Shown here: positions 35,151-45,464 of the stretch, piece after piece
How the letters are laid out: every line of letters begins with the position of its first letter
Position numbering within the stretch: the first letter of the stretch is position 1
Assembly: GCF_963082655.1 (NCBI RefSeq)
Contig: NC_081555.1
Location: 17,485,437 to 17,549,436, forward strand
Length of the DNA: 64,000 nt
Direction of reading: 5' to 3'
Origin: Stomoxys calcitrans
Lineage: Eukaryota > Arthropoda > Insecta > Diptera > Muscidae
Notes under the pieces: model-generated
What the model saw: only the letters and a program-made list of their open reading frames with translations
Told to the model about the DNA's origin: nothing
The model's database searches: none
Program-made: the position numbers and the translations under genes

Positions 35151-36015
35151 AGTGCATACTTACTTATAATTTCACCTTCCTTATTTTGATTTTATAAGTT
35201 TAGCAATGGATTTGTATTGAAAATAATTTATATTTTGTTTATTATTAAAATTAAATGAAAATGGATTTTTAGCTTGACACTTTAAATATAAATATGTATG
35301 TATGTATAAGTATATAGTAGTAGTAGTAAAATCTATGAAATATGGTTATATTGCAGCACATTTTTATTCGTTGAAATTAACGCTATAATTGATGATAACG
35401 CATTGGTTGCTTTAGAACTGATCGTAGAAACTTTAAATGTATTTCGAGGCTGACGATGACGATGTTTTTTTTCTTCGAAAGAAATCTGAACATATACCCT
35501 TGCATGGTTACAATAAATGAAGTATGTGTTGAAGATTCAATTCAACGGTTGATGTGTCGCAAATAACCATTTTTATACAAAAGAAGAGGCAATAAAACAG
35601 AACATCAGCGGTAGTCTTTCCAATTATTCTAAACACGATTTGGAATAGTGTCAATAGTATTCTCAGCCTCGTCATCCTTCTCTTGGACACCACCACGCTA
35701 AATAGTTAGTTATTTACGCAATGTTATGACCACAAATTTATGAAGTATCCATCAAATAGAAATCAAACATTATCGATCAGTTTAGTTCAGTTCAGAGGAC
35801 ACACGCAAATAATTATTATTTAAATAATTATTAAGTTTTTTTGTTTTGTTTTTAGACGTTGCCATGTAGTAAAGTAGTTGTACACATAATTATTAAGATA
35901 ATATTACAGAAAAAACCAGGAAAAAAGAAAGTGGAAGAAAATAAAAAGAAAAATATTGTTATAAACATCAATAACATACATAGAAATAATTAATGAAATA
36001 AAAGTGTTATACAAT
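35151..36015. other. No gene recognised
   Basis: AT-rich. Includes a TATGTATGTATA microsatellite near 35293 and a TAGTAGTAGTAG run at 35317. No supported coding sequence. Confidence 0.4.
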
Positions 36016-36445
36016 TCACTAAGTCCCGACTCACACTGGACCATTTTACCATTGCGTTAAATCTAAGTTGTATATAAATTATTGACTAATACAACAAAAA
36101 TATATTTAGGATTTATCGGCTCGGGGTTTGAGGGTATTAAAAATCCCGTACGGTATCTTAGGGTCTTATTTATAAAACTTAACGAAACCTTAAAATAGGT
36201 TTATTTGACAGTTCTAGGAAGGAAATCTGCAAATAAACCTATTTAAAATTTACATTAAGTTTTTTGAATAAAGCTGATTATTCTGTTCAGATTTTCGAGC
36301 GGAATGCTGTCAAACTCCATACAAAAAAACGTCGGCGAAACGTTGGCTGAAAATCGGCGGAAAAGTAATACTCTGTTTATTGTGAAGAAAATGGCAAAAA
36401 ACTGCTATAGTGGCAACACTTGAAAACACCGCTGAAATTTTTTTC

Positions 36446-36524
36446 TGATGATTCTGGCAGAATTCGAACCCAGGCGTTCAGTGTCATAAGCGGACATGCT
36501 AACCTCTGCGCTACGGTGGCCTCC
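36446..36524 (-). mobile_element. tRNA-derived SINE head
   Basis: On the minus strand: GGCCACCGTAGCGCAGAGGTTAGCATG (A-box-like) then, about 30 bases on, GGGTTCGAATTC (B-box-like). These are the two internal polymerase III promoter parts of a tRNA. No complete acceptor stem pairing is evident, so it is a SINE head rather than a tRNA gene. Confidence 0.65.
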
Positions 36525-36754
36525 AGGTATTAACTGTTCGACACCGTTAAAACTGATATAAAGCGGTTAAATATAGTTATAAACTGTTATACACACTTAT
36601 AAACTGTAATGCATGGTTGTAAACTGTTTATATTTAAATAAAACTGTTATAAACAACGTGTATAATTGCATATATCAGAATTTAGAATGTTTGGGCAACG
36701 AATTATTATCCTTTCCGTTCCCCTAATCTCAATCTTGTTTTCTTACTCCCTCTC

Positions 36755-37031
36755 CATGGCGAAACAATTGAAGGTGGTCTCATTTGTACAACAACCACAA
36801 ATCATAAGGTGCAATCTGTCATCTTGTCATCAAGCTGATCGTACTTTTGCCAACACACGCAAAGAAATTTGTGTTCGCGTGTGTATACGTGTGCGTACAT
36901 GAGCAGAGAATACACGAGAAAGAAGATAACAAGAAAGAGAATGCAAACAAAAATCTGTCATCCTTATACCGTCAAACCTGGCCAGCTGTTAACGGCTATT
37001 CTGGTGAGACCACCTTTTTAAATCCGCCTTG
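36755..37031 (+). mobile_element. P-element-like MITE, copy 1
   Basis: 277 bp. Left end CATGGCGAAACAATTGAAGG then TGGTCTCA; right end, inverted, CAAGGCGGATTTAAAAAGGT then GGTCTCA. Compare the Drosophila P terminus CATGATGAAA...AAGGTGGTC. Flanked by identical 9-bp direct repeats CTCCCTCTC at 36746-36754 and 37032-37040. The interior is non-coding. Confidence 0.8.
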
Positions 37032-37598
37032 CTCCCTCTCCTACAAACTGAGAATCTCGTCAATTAAAATTGCCCAGTGTGAATAGAGACTAATATATCA
37101 TGAAGATTATACAGATATATTTCACAAGCGGTCGTATATGTGCGTAACTTTTAACAAATTAAAATTAATGGGTCGATTATGGATTGCAACCCAAATTCAG
37201 TTGAGTTGCCAACGGGCAAATTTGTACAATATTAGAAATGTCCGTTTCTGCATTGAACTGCATACTTTTTTAAAATGTATTTAATATTTGAACGTTCAAA
37301 ACACTGATATCGAATGAAAGTGATTAAAATGTTCAACTTTATACTATTTTTAATTTCTTGATTTTATCTTTTGGCAACGCAACTGCAGCTGAGTTACCAT
37401 CCACAATCGACCCCTAAACGTTTTTGAATAAATTAAAGAAATAGTGTCTGCATTCATGAGGCTTCGTTAAGAATAAACTTATATTTAATTGAAAAAAAAA
37501 AAATAATAAACCAGTAAAACAAGCATTAACGAAAATGAAAAAATATGTGCCATCAAGATTTTTAAAATATTTTAATGATGTAAAACACGCTAGGTACC

Positions 37599-37967
37599 CA
37601 TGGCGAAACAATTAATGGTGGTCTCATTTGTACAACAACCACAAATCATATGGTGCAATCCGCCATGCTGTCATCAAGCTGATCGAGGTTTTGCCAACAC
37701 ACACAAAGAAATTTGTGTGAGTGTGTGTATGCGTGTGCGTGGATGAGCAATCCGCCATGTTGTCATCAAGCTGATCGAGGTTTTGCCAACACACAGAAAG
37801 AAATTTGTGTGAGTGTGTGTATGCGTGTGCGTGGATGAGCAGAGAATATGCGGGAAAGAAGATAACAGCAAAGAGAATGCAAACAAAAATCTGTCAACTT
37901 AATACCGTCAAACCTGGTGGGCTGTTTGCAGTTGTTCGCGTGAGACCACATTTTTAAATCCGCCTTG
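37599..37967 (+). mobile_element. P-element-like MITE, copy 2, with internal 92-bp duplication
   Basis: Same termini as copy 1. Flanked by identical 9-bp direct repeats CTAGGTACC at 37590-37598 and 37968-37976. The segment 37656-37747 is repeated in tandem at 37748-37839 with only a few changes, which accounts for its 369-bp length against 277 bp. Confidence 0.85.
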
Positions 37968-37999
37968 CTAGGTACCTTTCATGTACCAAGCATGAAGCT

Positions 38000-38345
38000 C
38001 ATGGCGAAACAATTAATGGTGGTCTCATTTGTACAACAACCACAAATCATATGGTGCAATCCGCTATGTTGTCATCAAGCTGATCGAGGTTTGGTCTTAC
38101 GCGAACAGCTGTTAACAGCCGCCCAGGTTTGACGGTATTAAGATGACAGCTTTTTGTTTGCTTCTCTTTGTTATCTTCTTTCTCCCATATTCTCTGCTCA
38201 TATTCGCATACGTATATACACACGCACACAAATTTCTTTGGTTGTGTTGGCAAAACGTCGATCGGCTTGAGGGCAAGATGACGGATTGCACCATATGATT
38301 TGTGGTTGTTGTACAAATGAGACCACCTTTAATTGTTTCGCCATG
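38000..38345. mobile_element. P-element-like MITE, copy 3, rearranged head-to-head
   Basis: Both outer ends are the CATGGCGAAACAATTA terminus. A ~92-bp plus-orientation left end abuts, near 38091, a minus-orientation copy running to 38345. No matching flanking duplication. Confidence 0.75.
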
Positions 38346-39109
38346 ATCAAATAGGAGAAAACGTAAACAAAGAATGAATGTAAAAAGAGAATAAGTTGAC
38401 ATCCTCAATGCCAAGTACTGCCAAAAACGTAAAAAATTGTAAGTCGGCTGATACTTATTCAGTAAATCCTAGTAAATAACAAATAATATAAAGAAATAAA
38501 TTTCCATTTTGAATAAATATCACAAATTCCTGGCATTGTGAAATATATGTGCATAAGCTTTTATACAAAATTCAAATAATTCCATGATTGGTATCTAAAT
38601 TTCAAAACTGGCAAATCAAATGCCGTTAAAATTGTAATAAAAAATATATGTCATGAATTCTAATAGAATATATAATTTGCTGCAAATTTCAGACAATCGA
38701 ATTCACCTCCCATTTTCACCCTTTATATTTAGCATTCATTCCAGGAATTGCAAAAAGTTAAGTCAAAAAATACCCTCTCTAGAGGTACATTTACACATAA
38801 GTTTCATTATGAACTCTACCTAAACATGGAATTATTTTAATTTTATAAAGTTAAAATAAGGTATCTTTTAATTATGTAAACAATTTGTGGAGTACATGAA
38901 GGAAACTTGTGCAATTGGTCTTAAAAAATGTTAAAACTTTTGTTTCAATTAAATTTTGTTTTTTATCTGATAAATGAAAACGCACACAAAAAGTTTATTT
39001 TGAGAAAAAAATGATAAATTTATCTAAAAAATTTTAAAATTAATTTGTTTCCAATTTCAACTACTGTTTGAAAATTCGGCACCAGTTTTTGTAAGTGTAT
39101 GCTTTCGAA
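38346..39109. other. No gene recognised
   Basis: AT-rich. For a minus-strand transcript ending at the small exon at 39110-39193 this would be the 3' untranslated region, with AATAAA (read as TTTATT) near 38996. Confidence 0.35.
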
Positions 39110-39193
39110 TTATTCTTCCTTTTTCTCAACTTCCTCTTCTTCTTCTTCCGGACATGGTCGGCTAAGTATTTCCTGACATAGGGCAATATAGTC
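39110..39193 (-). CDS. Candidate terminal coding exon, possibly an alternative CkIIbeta end
   Basis: On the minus strand a good acceptor (AAATATATTTACAG) precedes an open phase-0 exon of 27 codons, DYIALCQEILSRPC followed by an acidic PEEEEEEVEKKEE tail and TAA. CkIIbeta's last common exon ends at a phase-0 donor (GCG|GTAAAT, 49685), so a direct splice would be in frame. The Drosophila CkIIbeta gene is known to make isoforms differing only at the extreme carboxyl end by alternative splicing. Equally, this could be the last exon of a different gene or a chance frame. I do not recognise the peptide. Confidence 0.3.
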   Translation of the reverse strand, partial: DYIALCQEILSRPCPEEEEEEVEKKEE

Positions 39194-39485
39194 CTGTAAA
39201 TATATTTGTATGTGGTGGGATGGATGATGGATGGATGGATATAGTGGAATTTGTGTGTGAGTGCAATAGGTGTCCATGATATAAAATGTATAAGACAAAT
39301 GAATAAGGACATTATTTAAGGAATGTGAGCGATATAGAGTTTACAAATAGCGGATAAAGTGTGGTGTAAAGAAAATAGCAAAAAATAACATTATTATTAA
39401 ATATTTTAAAAAATATTTTACAGTATTAGCTTTACTATCATGATCTTTCAGCAAGTCTGCAATCAAAGAATATAACAATTTATTT

Positions 39486-39756
39486 CAAGGCGGATTTAAA
39501 AAGGTGGTCTCACGCGAACAGCTGTTTGCAGCGTTCGACGGTATTAAGATGTTTTGCAGCGTTCGACGGTATTAAGATGTCAGATTTTTGTTTGAATTCT
39601 CTTTGTTGTTATATTCTATATCGTGTACGCATCCGCACACAAATTTGTTTGCATGTGTTGGCAAAACGACGATCACCTTGGTGACAAGATGGCGGAATGC
39701 ACAATATGATTTGAGGTTGTTGTACAAATGAGACCACCTTTAATGGTTTCATCATG
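39486..39756 (-). mobile_element. P-element-like MITE, copy 4 (closest to P termini)
   Basis: Minus orientation. Its terminus reads CATGATGAAACCATTAAAGG then TGGTCTC, sharing CATGATGAAA and AAGGTGGTC with the P-element terminus. The other end is CAAGGCGGATTTAAAAAGGT. A ~29-bp internal piece (TTTGCAGCGTTCGACGGTAT...) is duplicated. The flanks share ATTTATT, a probably eroded target duplication. Confidence 0.8.
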
Positions 39757-39767
39757 CATTTATTGTA

Positions 39768-40020
39768 AAAATGCAAATTTTGCCCATGAACATTCCACTA
39801 AGTAATAGGGGCAAACTTCCCACATATCGATCTGTGCAGTCCGATTCAAATTTAAGCAAACTGATAAGGAGCCTCCTTTTTATAGCCGAGTCCGAAAGGC
39901 ATGCTGTAGTGCGACACCTCTTTGGAAAAAAGTTTTCACATGGCATAGTGCTTTACAAATGTTGCTAGCATTAGGAAGGGAAAACCACCGATGAAAATTT
40001 TTTTCTGATGGTCTTGCTAG
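39768..40020 (-). repeat. SINE body copy, tRNA head lost
   Basis: TTTGCCCATGAACATTCCAC, CAGTCCGATTCAAATTTAAG, the complement of CTATAAAAAGGAGGC, and ATGTTGCTAGCATTA match the SINE at 42125-42530 in order. The 65-codon frame on the plus strand is within this repeat. Confidence 0.65.
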
Positions 40021-40044
40021 GAAAATGTATCAACTATAGACAAA

Positions 40045-40311
40045 CATGGCAAAACAATTAAAGGTGGTCTCATTTGTACAAAACCACAAATCATATGGTG
40101 AAATCCGCCATCTTTCCATCAAGCTGATCGATGGTTTGCCAACACACGCAAAGAAATTTGTGTGAGTGTGTATATACGTGTGCGTACATAAGCAGAGAAT
40201 ATGCGAGAAAGAAGATACCAAAAAAGAGAATGCAATCAAAAATCTGTCATCTTAACACCGTCAAACCTGGGCGACTGTTAAAAGCTGTTCGCGTGAGACC
40301 ACCTTTTTAAT
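40045..40311 (+). mobile_element. P-element-like MITE, copy 5
   Basis: Left terminus CATGGCAAAACAATTAAAGG then TGGTCTCA. The right terminus stops at GAGACCACCTTTTTAA with the last ~10 bases replaced. Lies 10 bp from inverted copy 6. Confidence 0.75.
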
Positions 40312-40321
40312 TATATGACTC

Positions 40322-40598
40322 CAAGGCGGATTTAAAAAGGTGGTCTCACACGAACAGCTATTAACAGCAGGCCAGGTTTGTCGGTATTAAGATGACAGAT
40401 TTTTGTTTGCAATCGCTTTGTCGTTATCTTTTTTCTCGCATATTATCCGCTCATGCACGCACACGTGTACACACACCCACATAAATTTGTTTGCGTGTGT
40501 TGGCAAAAAGACGAACAGCTTGATAGCAAGATGGCGGATTGCACCACATGATTTGTGGTTGTTGTACAAATTAGACCACCTTTAATTGTTTCGCCATG
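40322..40598 (-). mobile_element. P-element-like MITE, copy 6
   Basis: Minus orientation, 277 bp as copy 1, ends CAAGGCGGATTTAAAAAGGT and ...CACCTTTAATTGTTTCGCCATG. Directly after it stands GTATCAACT, and the same 9 bases stand at 40027-40035 just left of copy 5. So the pair, or copy 6 before copy 5 arrived, appears to be bracketed by one target duplication. Confidence 0.8.
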
Positions 40599-40974
40599 GT
40601 ATCAACTTAGCTCAATAGGATTATTTACGTCTTTTAGACTCAACTAGAAATTATAATCATGATAGCAAAGCTTTTTCTTATAGAAAGTCTTAAAAGCTAG
40701 CATAAAGTACATATAACATACATACATACATTCTTACAAATTTTACACCAAAACACCAAAAAGACACAAACACAAGGACATCATGATTTCTAACTCATGA
40801 TTAGGCTAAAGGTGCAACTGTACAATTAGCCGCAGCAGTGCTAAGAAAAAATCTGTAAATGTGCTGTTTTAATATCTAGCTTTTACCTACATAAATAATG
40901 GGAATATGCAATAAAACCAATCACGTTTAATTCACAATTCGTTTTTTCCACGTGCCTGTTCTCTAATTCAGAAA

Positions 40975-41835
40975 GAACATGGAAGAAATTTTCAGTGGTG
41001 ATTTTACCCTCCTTATCCTGGCAACATTTGTGAGGTACTTTGTCCGCAAACAGGTGTGGAATCTGCTATAACAAGTAAGAGCGTGCAAGTTCGGCCGGGC
41101 CGAATCTTATCTACCCTCCACCATGGATTGCATTTGTTGAGTTCTTGGCGCGGTATCTCTTTTTAGGTGAACAATTCTTTAGGCAAACAATTGAATGCTG
41201 AACATTGTAGAAGTCATTGTGTTATATTTCAGTCCATTCGGATAAGAATTACGCCTTGTAGGGGCTCAAGAAGCAAAATCGGGAGATCGGTTTATATGGA
41301 AGCTGTATCAAGCTATAGATCGATTTAGACCATATTGGACACGTATGTTGAAGGTCATGGGAGAAGCCGTTGTACAAAATTTCAGCCAAATCGGACGAGA
41401 ATTGTGACCTCTAGCGGCTCAATAAGTCAAGACCCAAGATCGGTTTATGTGGCAGCTATACCAGATTTTTTAGCACAGTTGTTGGAAGTGATACCAAAAC
41501 ACCACGTGCAAAGTTACAGCCAAATCGGATAAGAAGTGCGCCCTCTAGAGACCCAAGACGTCAGGACCTAAGATCGGTTAATATGGCAGCTATATCAAAA
41601 CATGGACCGATTTGGCCCATTTACAATCCCAACCGACCTACACTAAAAAAAAGGTATTTGTGCAAAATTACAAGCGCCTAGCTTTACTCCTTCGAAAGTT
41701 AGCGTACTTTCGACAGACAGGGTATAAAAAGGAGGCCCTTATCATTAAACTTTCACTTGAATCGGTCAGCACTCATTGATATGCGAGAAGTTTGTTCTTG
41801 TTCCTGGACAATTTGGTCTCGAAATCGTATAAAAA
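40975..41835 (+). mobile_element. SINE copy interrupted by a foldback element
   Basis: 40975-41069 (GAAATTTTCAGTGGTGATTT...CTGGCAACATTTGTGAGGTA...CTATA) and 41723-41835 (TATAAAAAGGAGGCCCTTAT...CACTCATTGATATGCGAGAA) are consecutive parts of the SINE seen uninterrupted at 39768-40020. The tRNA head is missing. The interrupting element is 41071-41722. Confidence 0.7.
41071..41722 (-). mobile_element. Foldback FB-1 copy inserted at a TATA in a SINE
   Basis: Starts CAAGTAAGAGCGTGCAAGTT then the near-palindrome CGGCCGGGCCGAA and CCCTCCACCATGGATTGC. It contains the internal ~120-bp units in reverse orientation and ends ...CTTTCGACAGACAGGG. A TATA is present at both junctions, as expected for a short target duplication. 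Confidence 0.65.
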
Positions 41836-42124
41836 ATGTTTTCCCAGTTTTTTCTAAGCCTTTTACTTGAGATCACTTAATGAGATCACTCTTTCTATAT
41901 GAAATCCTTATAAGTTTAGGCACGGTTTGTAAGCCATAAGGAAAAGAAAATCTTCAGTTTTACGAATTCTAAAATCGGAACACTAGGGGTTGTTAAATTT
42001 TGCATGGGTATAAAATATTGACGTTGGTGTTATTGGACAGACAGTATTGAATCGCATGGCATGTGATTAAATTTAATTCAATAAAAACTATAATTAAAAC
42101 ATTTGTACTAACTAAATTACTAAA

Positions 42125-42530
42125 ATTCCCATGAACATTCCACTAAGTAACAGGAGATACTTCTCATATATCAATGAGTGCAGTCCGATTAAAGTTTAAA
42201 CTCAATGATAACGGCCCTCATTTTTTATACTAGTCCGAACGGCTTGAAGCATAGCGACATCACTTGACAGACAATCTCCTAGTAGCCGGTTGTAAGTACC
42301 GGATTGGCACGATAGAGTATTTAATCGGCAAGGGCTGCCGCCTCAGCGTACAACAACAACTTCGCAGAGAAGTTTTAACATGGCAGGATACCTCACAAAT
42401 GTTGCTATCTAGCATTAGTAAGGGGATAACCGCAGTTGAAAATATTTCTGATGTTCACGCTGGGATTTGAACCCAGGCGTTCGGCGTCATAGGCGAACAT
42501 GCTAACCTCTACCCACGAGTTAGGCTGTCC
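42125..42530 (-). mobile_element. tRNA-derived SINE with a nested NLR-2 monomer
   Basis: Most complete SINE copy. The minus-strand head has GAGGTTAGCATG and the exact B-box GGTTCAAATCC (in GGGTTCAAATCCC, 42450-42462). The body is shared with 39768-40020 and 40975-41835. A ~94-bp GTTGTT-headed monomer (42268-42361) is inserted in the body. Confidence 0.75.
42268..42361 (-). repeat. NLR-2 5' monomer unit, nested
   Basis: Minus strand: GTTGTTGTTG, CTGAGGCGGCAGCCCTTGCC and AACCGGCTAC. Same unit as 46705-46805. Confidence 0.7.
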
Positions 42531-42764
42531 GCCTACGATTCGATAGTTTTCGCTAAAAATAAATTCACACTATTCATACTTACGTGCAATATTTTTAAAT
42601 CTACATTGGTCAAAATATTTATATAAGGTCTGTTCGCGTACTTTACCAGTAAAAATTTGCAGGAAGAAAAGAACAGCTTTAACAGCATCACACATAAGGG
42701 TTGGTATTCTTTTCCGTTGTTTCGCAAAATTTTTCAATTTTAAAATTTTTTTTCAATAGGTTAC

Positions 42765-43375
42765 GTTAGATTAGGTTGAAAAAAGGGTGCAGATATTAAT
42801 CCGCCCCATGCCTCTATGGACATACACATAAGCCAGTAATCGGCTTGTTGTGCGCTCTAAAAACTATAACCTCTAAAAAAATTTTTAAGTTAGGAATTCC
42901 GTACTACTTACAAAATCCTTAATTGTTTTCAATACCACTGACCTCCTTCTTGCTTCCTTTCAGTAATAGCCTCGTCTTCTCACGATCTGGATCCCCCCAT
43001 AGGATTTTCGGCGTCCTACCGACCGTTTCGCTATCCACAATGTTGCATGCGCATTCGTCGCCCACTCCCTTAACTCGGAGTGCGTCGACCCGAAAGGCTT
43101 CGGGTTAACTAAGTTTATTGACGGCAGTCCTCTGGCCTTCACCACCAAATCGTCTGCTCTTTCATTTCCCCTTTCTCCGTTATGGCCCGGCACCCAAACG
43201 ATGCGGATTTGCCATCCTCAGAGAAGGCGTTAATCTACTTCTTACAATGCAAGACTGTTCGTGACCTTACCGTCCTGGTTGTTATTGCCCTTATGGCAAT
43301 TTTTGTCGGTGAAGATGTTCACACTCGACGTTCTCGCGTTAGCACCACACCGGATCTTCGCCTGTTTCCATAACA
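42765..43375 (-). pseudogene. NLR-1 non-LTR fragment (carboxyl end)
   Basis: Minus-strand frame PGHNGERGNERADDLVVKAR, GLPSINLVNPKPFGSTHSEL, REWATNAHATLW (42960-43193) matches the copy at 6857-7020, here preceded by the RNase H end. It terminates with the ACCTAA-type tail near 42765. Internally frameshifted. Confidence 0.75.
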
Positions 43376-43473
43376 AAAAACGTTTTTTTATCTGCACTTA
43401 TAGTTGTCTCTATTTTATAAACTTTTCTCAAACAAATAAAGAATACGAACCACTGAAACCAATAAAACAAACA

Positions 43474-43935
43474 ATAATGATGCCAGTGTTGCCACTGTAG
43501 TAGTTTTTTGCCATTTTCCTCGCCTACTTTCAGCCAACGTTTCGCCGGCGTTTTTTTATACGAAGTTTTACAGCATTCCGCTGAAAAGCACAGAAAAAGT
43601 ACAAAATAGAGAAAACAATGAGTGAAACAGATAGGGAAATGTGTTTTCATATGGAAACAAAAACACTTGACTGCTATCAAATTTGGCTCGCGAAACAATT
43701 AAAATTTCAGCGGCTATTCCGAAAGCAGGGTTGAATACCATTCCTAATATGTTTGAAAATTCTTCTAACCAAAGAAGAAACGCGTCCTATAGTTGTTGGT
43801 GTGTAGTGCGATCTCTGGCTTCCATTTTCCGTTTGCAAAGAAAATCTCCGACCAAAATCCGCGTTGCCACTATAAAAAAAATTTCCAACCAACATTTTTC
43901 AAAAATTCTACCAAATGCAATCCCAGTCGACCAAA
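43474..43935. repeat. Dispersed repeat with CAGTGTTGCCACT end
   Basis: Shares GTTGCCACT, TTTTTTGCCATTTTCC, CAACGTTTCGCCG.CGTTTTTT and CAGCATTCCGCT with 36280-36415 (inverted) and 44085-44230 (inverted). The CAGTGTTGCC start resembles hAT termini. Boundaries are uncertain. Confidence 0.45.
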
Positions 43936-44059
43936 ATTCTTAACCTAACCAATCTTCTTCTAACATTTATTATTAATTAATAATATATAAGTAGTATAAA
44001 GGTTAGGTTGGGTTGAAAAGAGGGTGCAGATATTAATCCGACCAATGCCACTATGGACA

Positions 44060-44460
44060 TACCACACCTGAAACTGAGTATTCTGTTCAGCTTTTCAGGC
44101 GGAATGCTGTCAAACTCCATATAAAAAACGTCGGCGAAACGCCGGAGAAAAATAGACGAAATAGTAGTACTCTCTTTATAATGAGGAAAATGGAAAAAAG
44201 AAATTTTAGTGGAAATTTTGACGCTTGACATCATTGTCACCATTATTTTTGTTTTATTGGTTTCAATGATTCGTTTTATCTTTTTGTTATATTATTTTTT
44301 TTTTTTTGTGCAAAAAATAATAAAACCACAAATGCAGAAAAAAGAAACTTCTTTTGGTATGAAAAAAAAAAACAAAACATAACTGTCAGTTTCCGCTCGC
44401 GGAACAATCAATTAAAGATTTCCGCGACTATACCGAAAGCAGAATAGAATACCAACCCTA
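44060..44460. repeat. Second copy of the same dispersed repeat
   Basis: TATTCTGTTCAGCTTTTCAG, GCGGAATGCTGTCAAACTCC, ACGTCGGCGAAACG, as at 36290-36345. It is flanked by pieces of the NLR-1 3' end (43998-44060 and 44455-44520), suggesting insertion into an NLR-1 copy. Confidence 0.5.
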
Positions 44461-44524
44461 AGCCAGTAATCGACTTGTTGTGCGCTCTAAAAACTATAAA
44501 GTAACCTCTAAAAAGAATGTAACA

Positions 44525-45340
44525 TAAAACAAGTTAAAAGAAATTAAGTTCGATCGGCCCAAACTTTTGTTACCCACAACCTGATTAACAACATTTCGCC
44601 AAAATCGGGTAAATTTTGCACAATTTATTAACTCATAGTAGCTAAATCGAAGTAGGATCTGTTCTAGACCAAAGTCACAATTAGCTGTTCCAAATTACTG
44701 TGAAAACGGGTAATAAATGGGCCTTATATGTATTCAGGACCGGGAGATTGATATTTATGGCAGCTATATCCACATATTCAGCAACAACGGGTAAAAATAA
44801 TAATTAGGCCAGTAATAGGAGAAAGACCTTCAACCAGGAGTTCGGTCTATGTGGGGGAAAACCCCAAAATGGCCGATCTAAACCATATTTGCGAGGACGC
44901 CAAAGAGCAAAACACAGCTTTTTCAAATTTCGCAGGAATTGGGCATTCGATTCAGTGAGTTTTTCTTAGTCTCCCGACATCCGCCCCAAATACGTTTCAG
45001 ATCGAACTATATTTAGATATAATTGTTTAAGTGTCTTACCCAAATATGATCAAGATCGGACTGTATTTACATATAGCTGTCATATAGACCGATGTTGTTG
45101 TTCTAAAGGGTATGAAATCATAAAAGCTTTATTTATTACCTGATTTCGTTGAAATTAGAAATAGTCGTTTTAAGCCTAGATCGGTCCAGATTTGGTTATA
45201 GGTGCCATATAGAACGACCACTCAATATCCTTGCTGAATTTGGGTAAAAAAGTTATCCAATTTTGACCGGATTGTGACAAAAGGGGGTTTACACATATAC
45301 AGGTATCCAAAGTTTGGCCCGGCAGAACCTAATGCCTTTT
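44525..45340 (+). repeat. Foldback-like repeat, subtype with GATCGGACT units
   Basis: Opens AAGTTCGATCGGCCCAAACT, ends GGTATCCAAAGTTTGGCCCG, and carries internal CATATAGACCGA and CCAAATATGATCAAGATCGG blocks. Related in organisation to FB-1, but diverged. Confidence 0.45.
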
Positions 45341-45464
45341 CACTTGTTCACTAATTGTTTCGATTTTCTCCCACGGTGTGACATATAACTTATTACTCAA
45401 ATTTAAACAAAGCGACTGAAAAACGGTAATACATAAAAATTCAAAGATAATTAAAAAACCAGTA

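Larger units (their letters stand above)
36020..37092. mobile_element. Candidate TIR element enclosing a SINE and a P-like MITE
   Basis: TAAGTCCCGACTCACACTGG at 36019 and the inverted TTAGTCTCTATTCACACTGG at 37072-37092 could be the degraded termini of a ~1.07-kb element. Both arms continue with (A/C)CATTTT-like sequence. Weak evidence. Confidence 0.35.

Noticed and set aside
36446..36524. Functional tRNA gene
   Set aside because: The A- and B-box regions are present but no full cloverleaf pairing was found. The same body recurs in SINE copies.
39061..39312. 83-codon minus-strand frame read as a whole protein
   Set aside because: The first two-thirds (poly-basic or membrane-like sequence from a GGATGGATGGAT repeat) precede a splice acceptor. 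Only the 39110-39193 exon in the other frame has splice and phase support.
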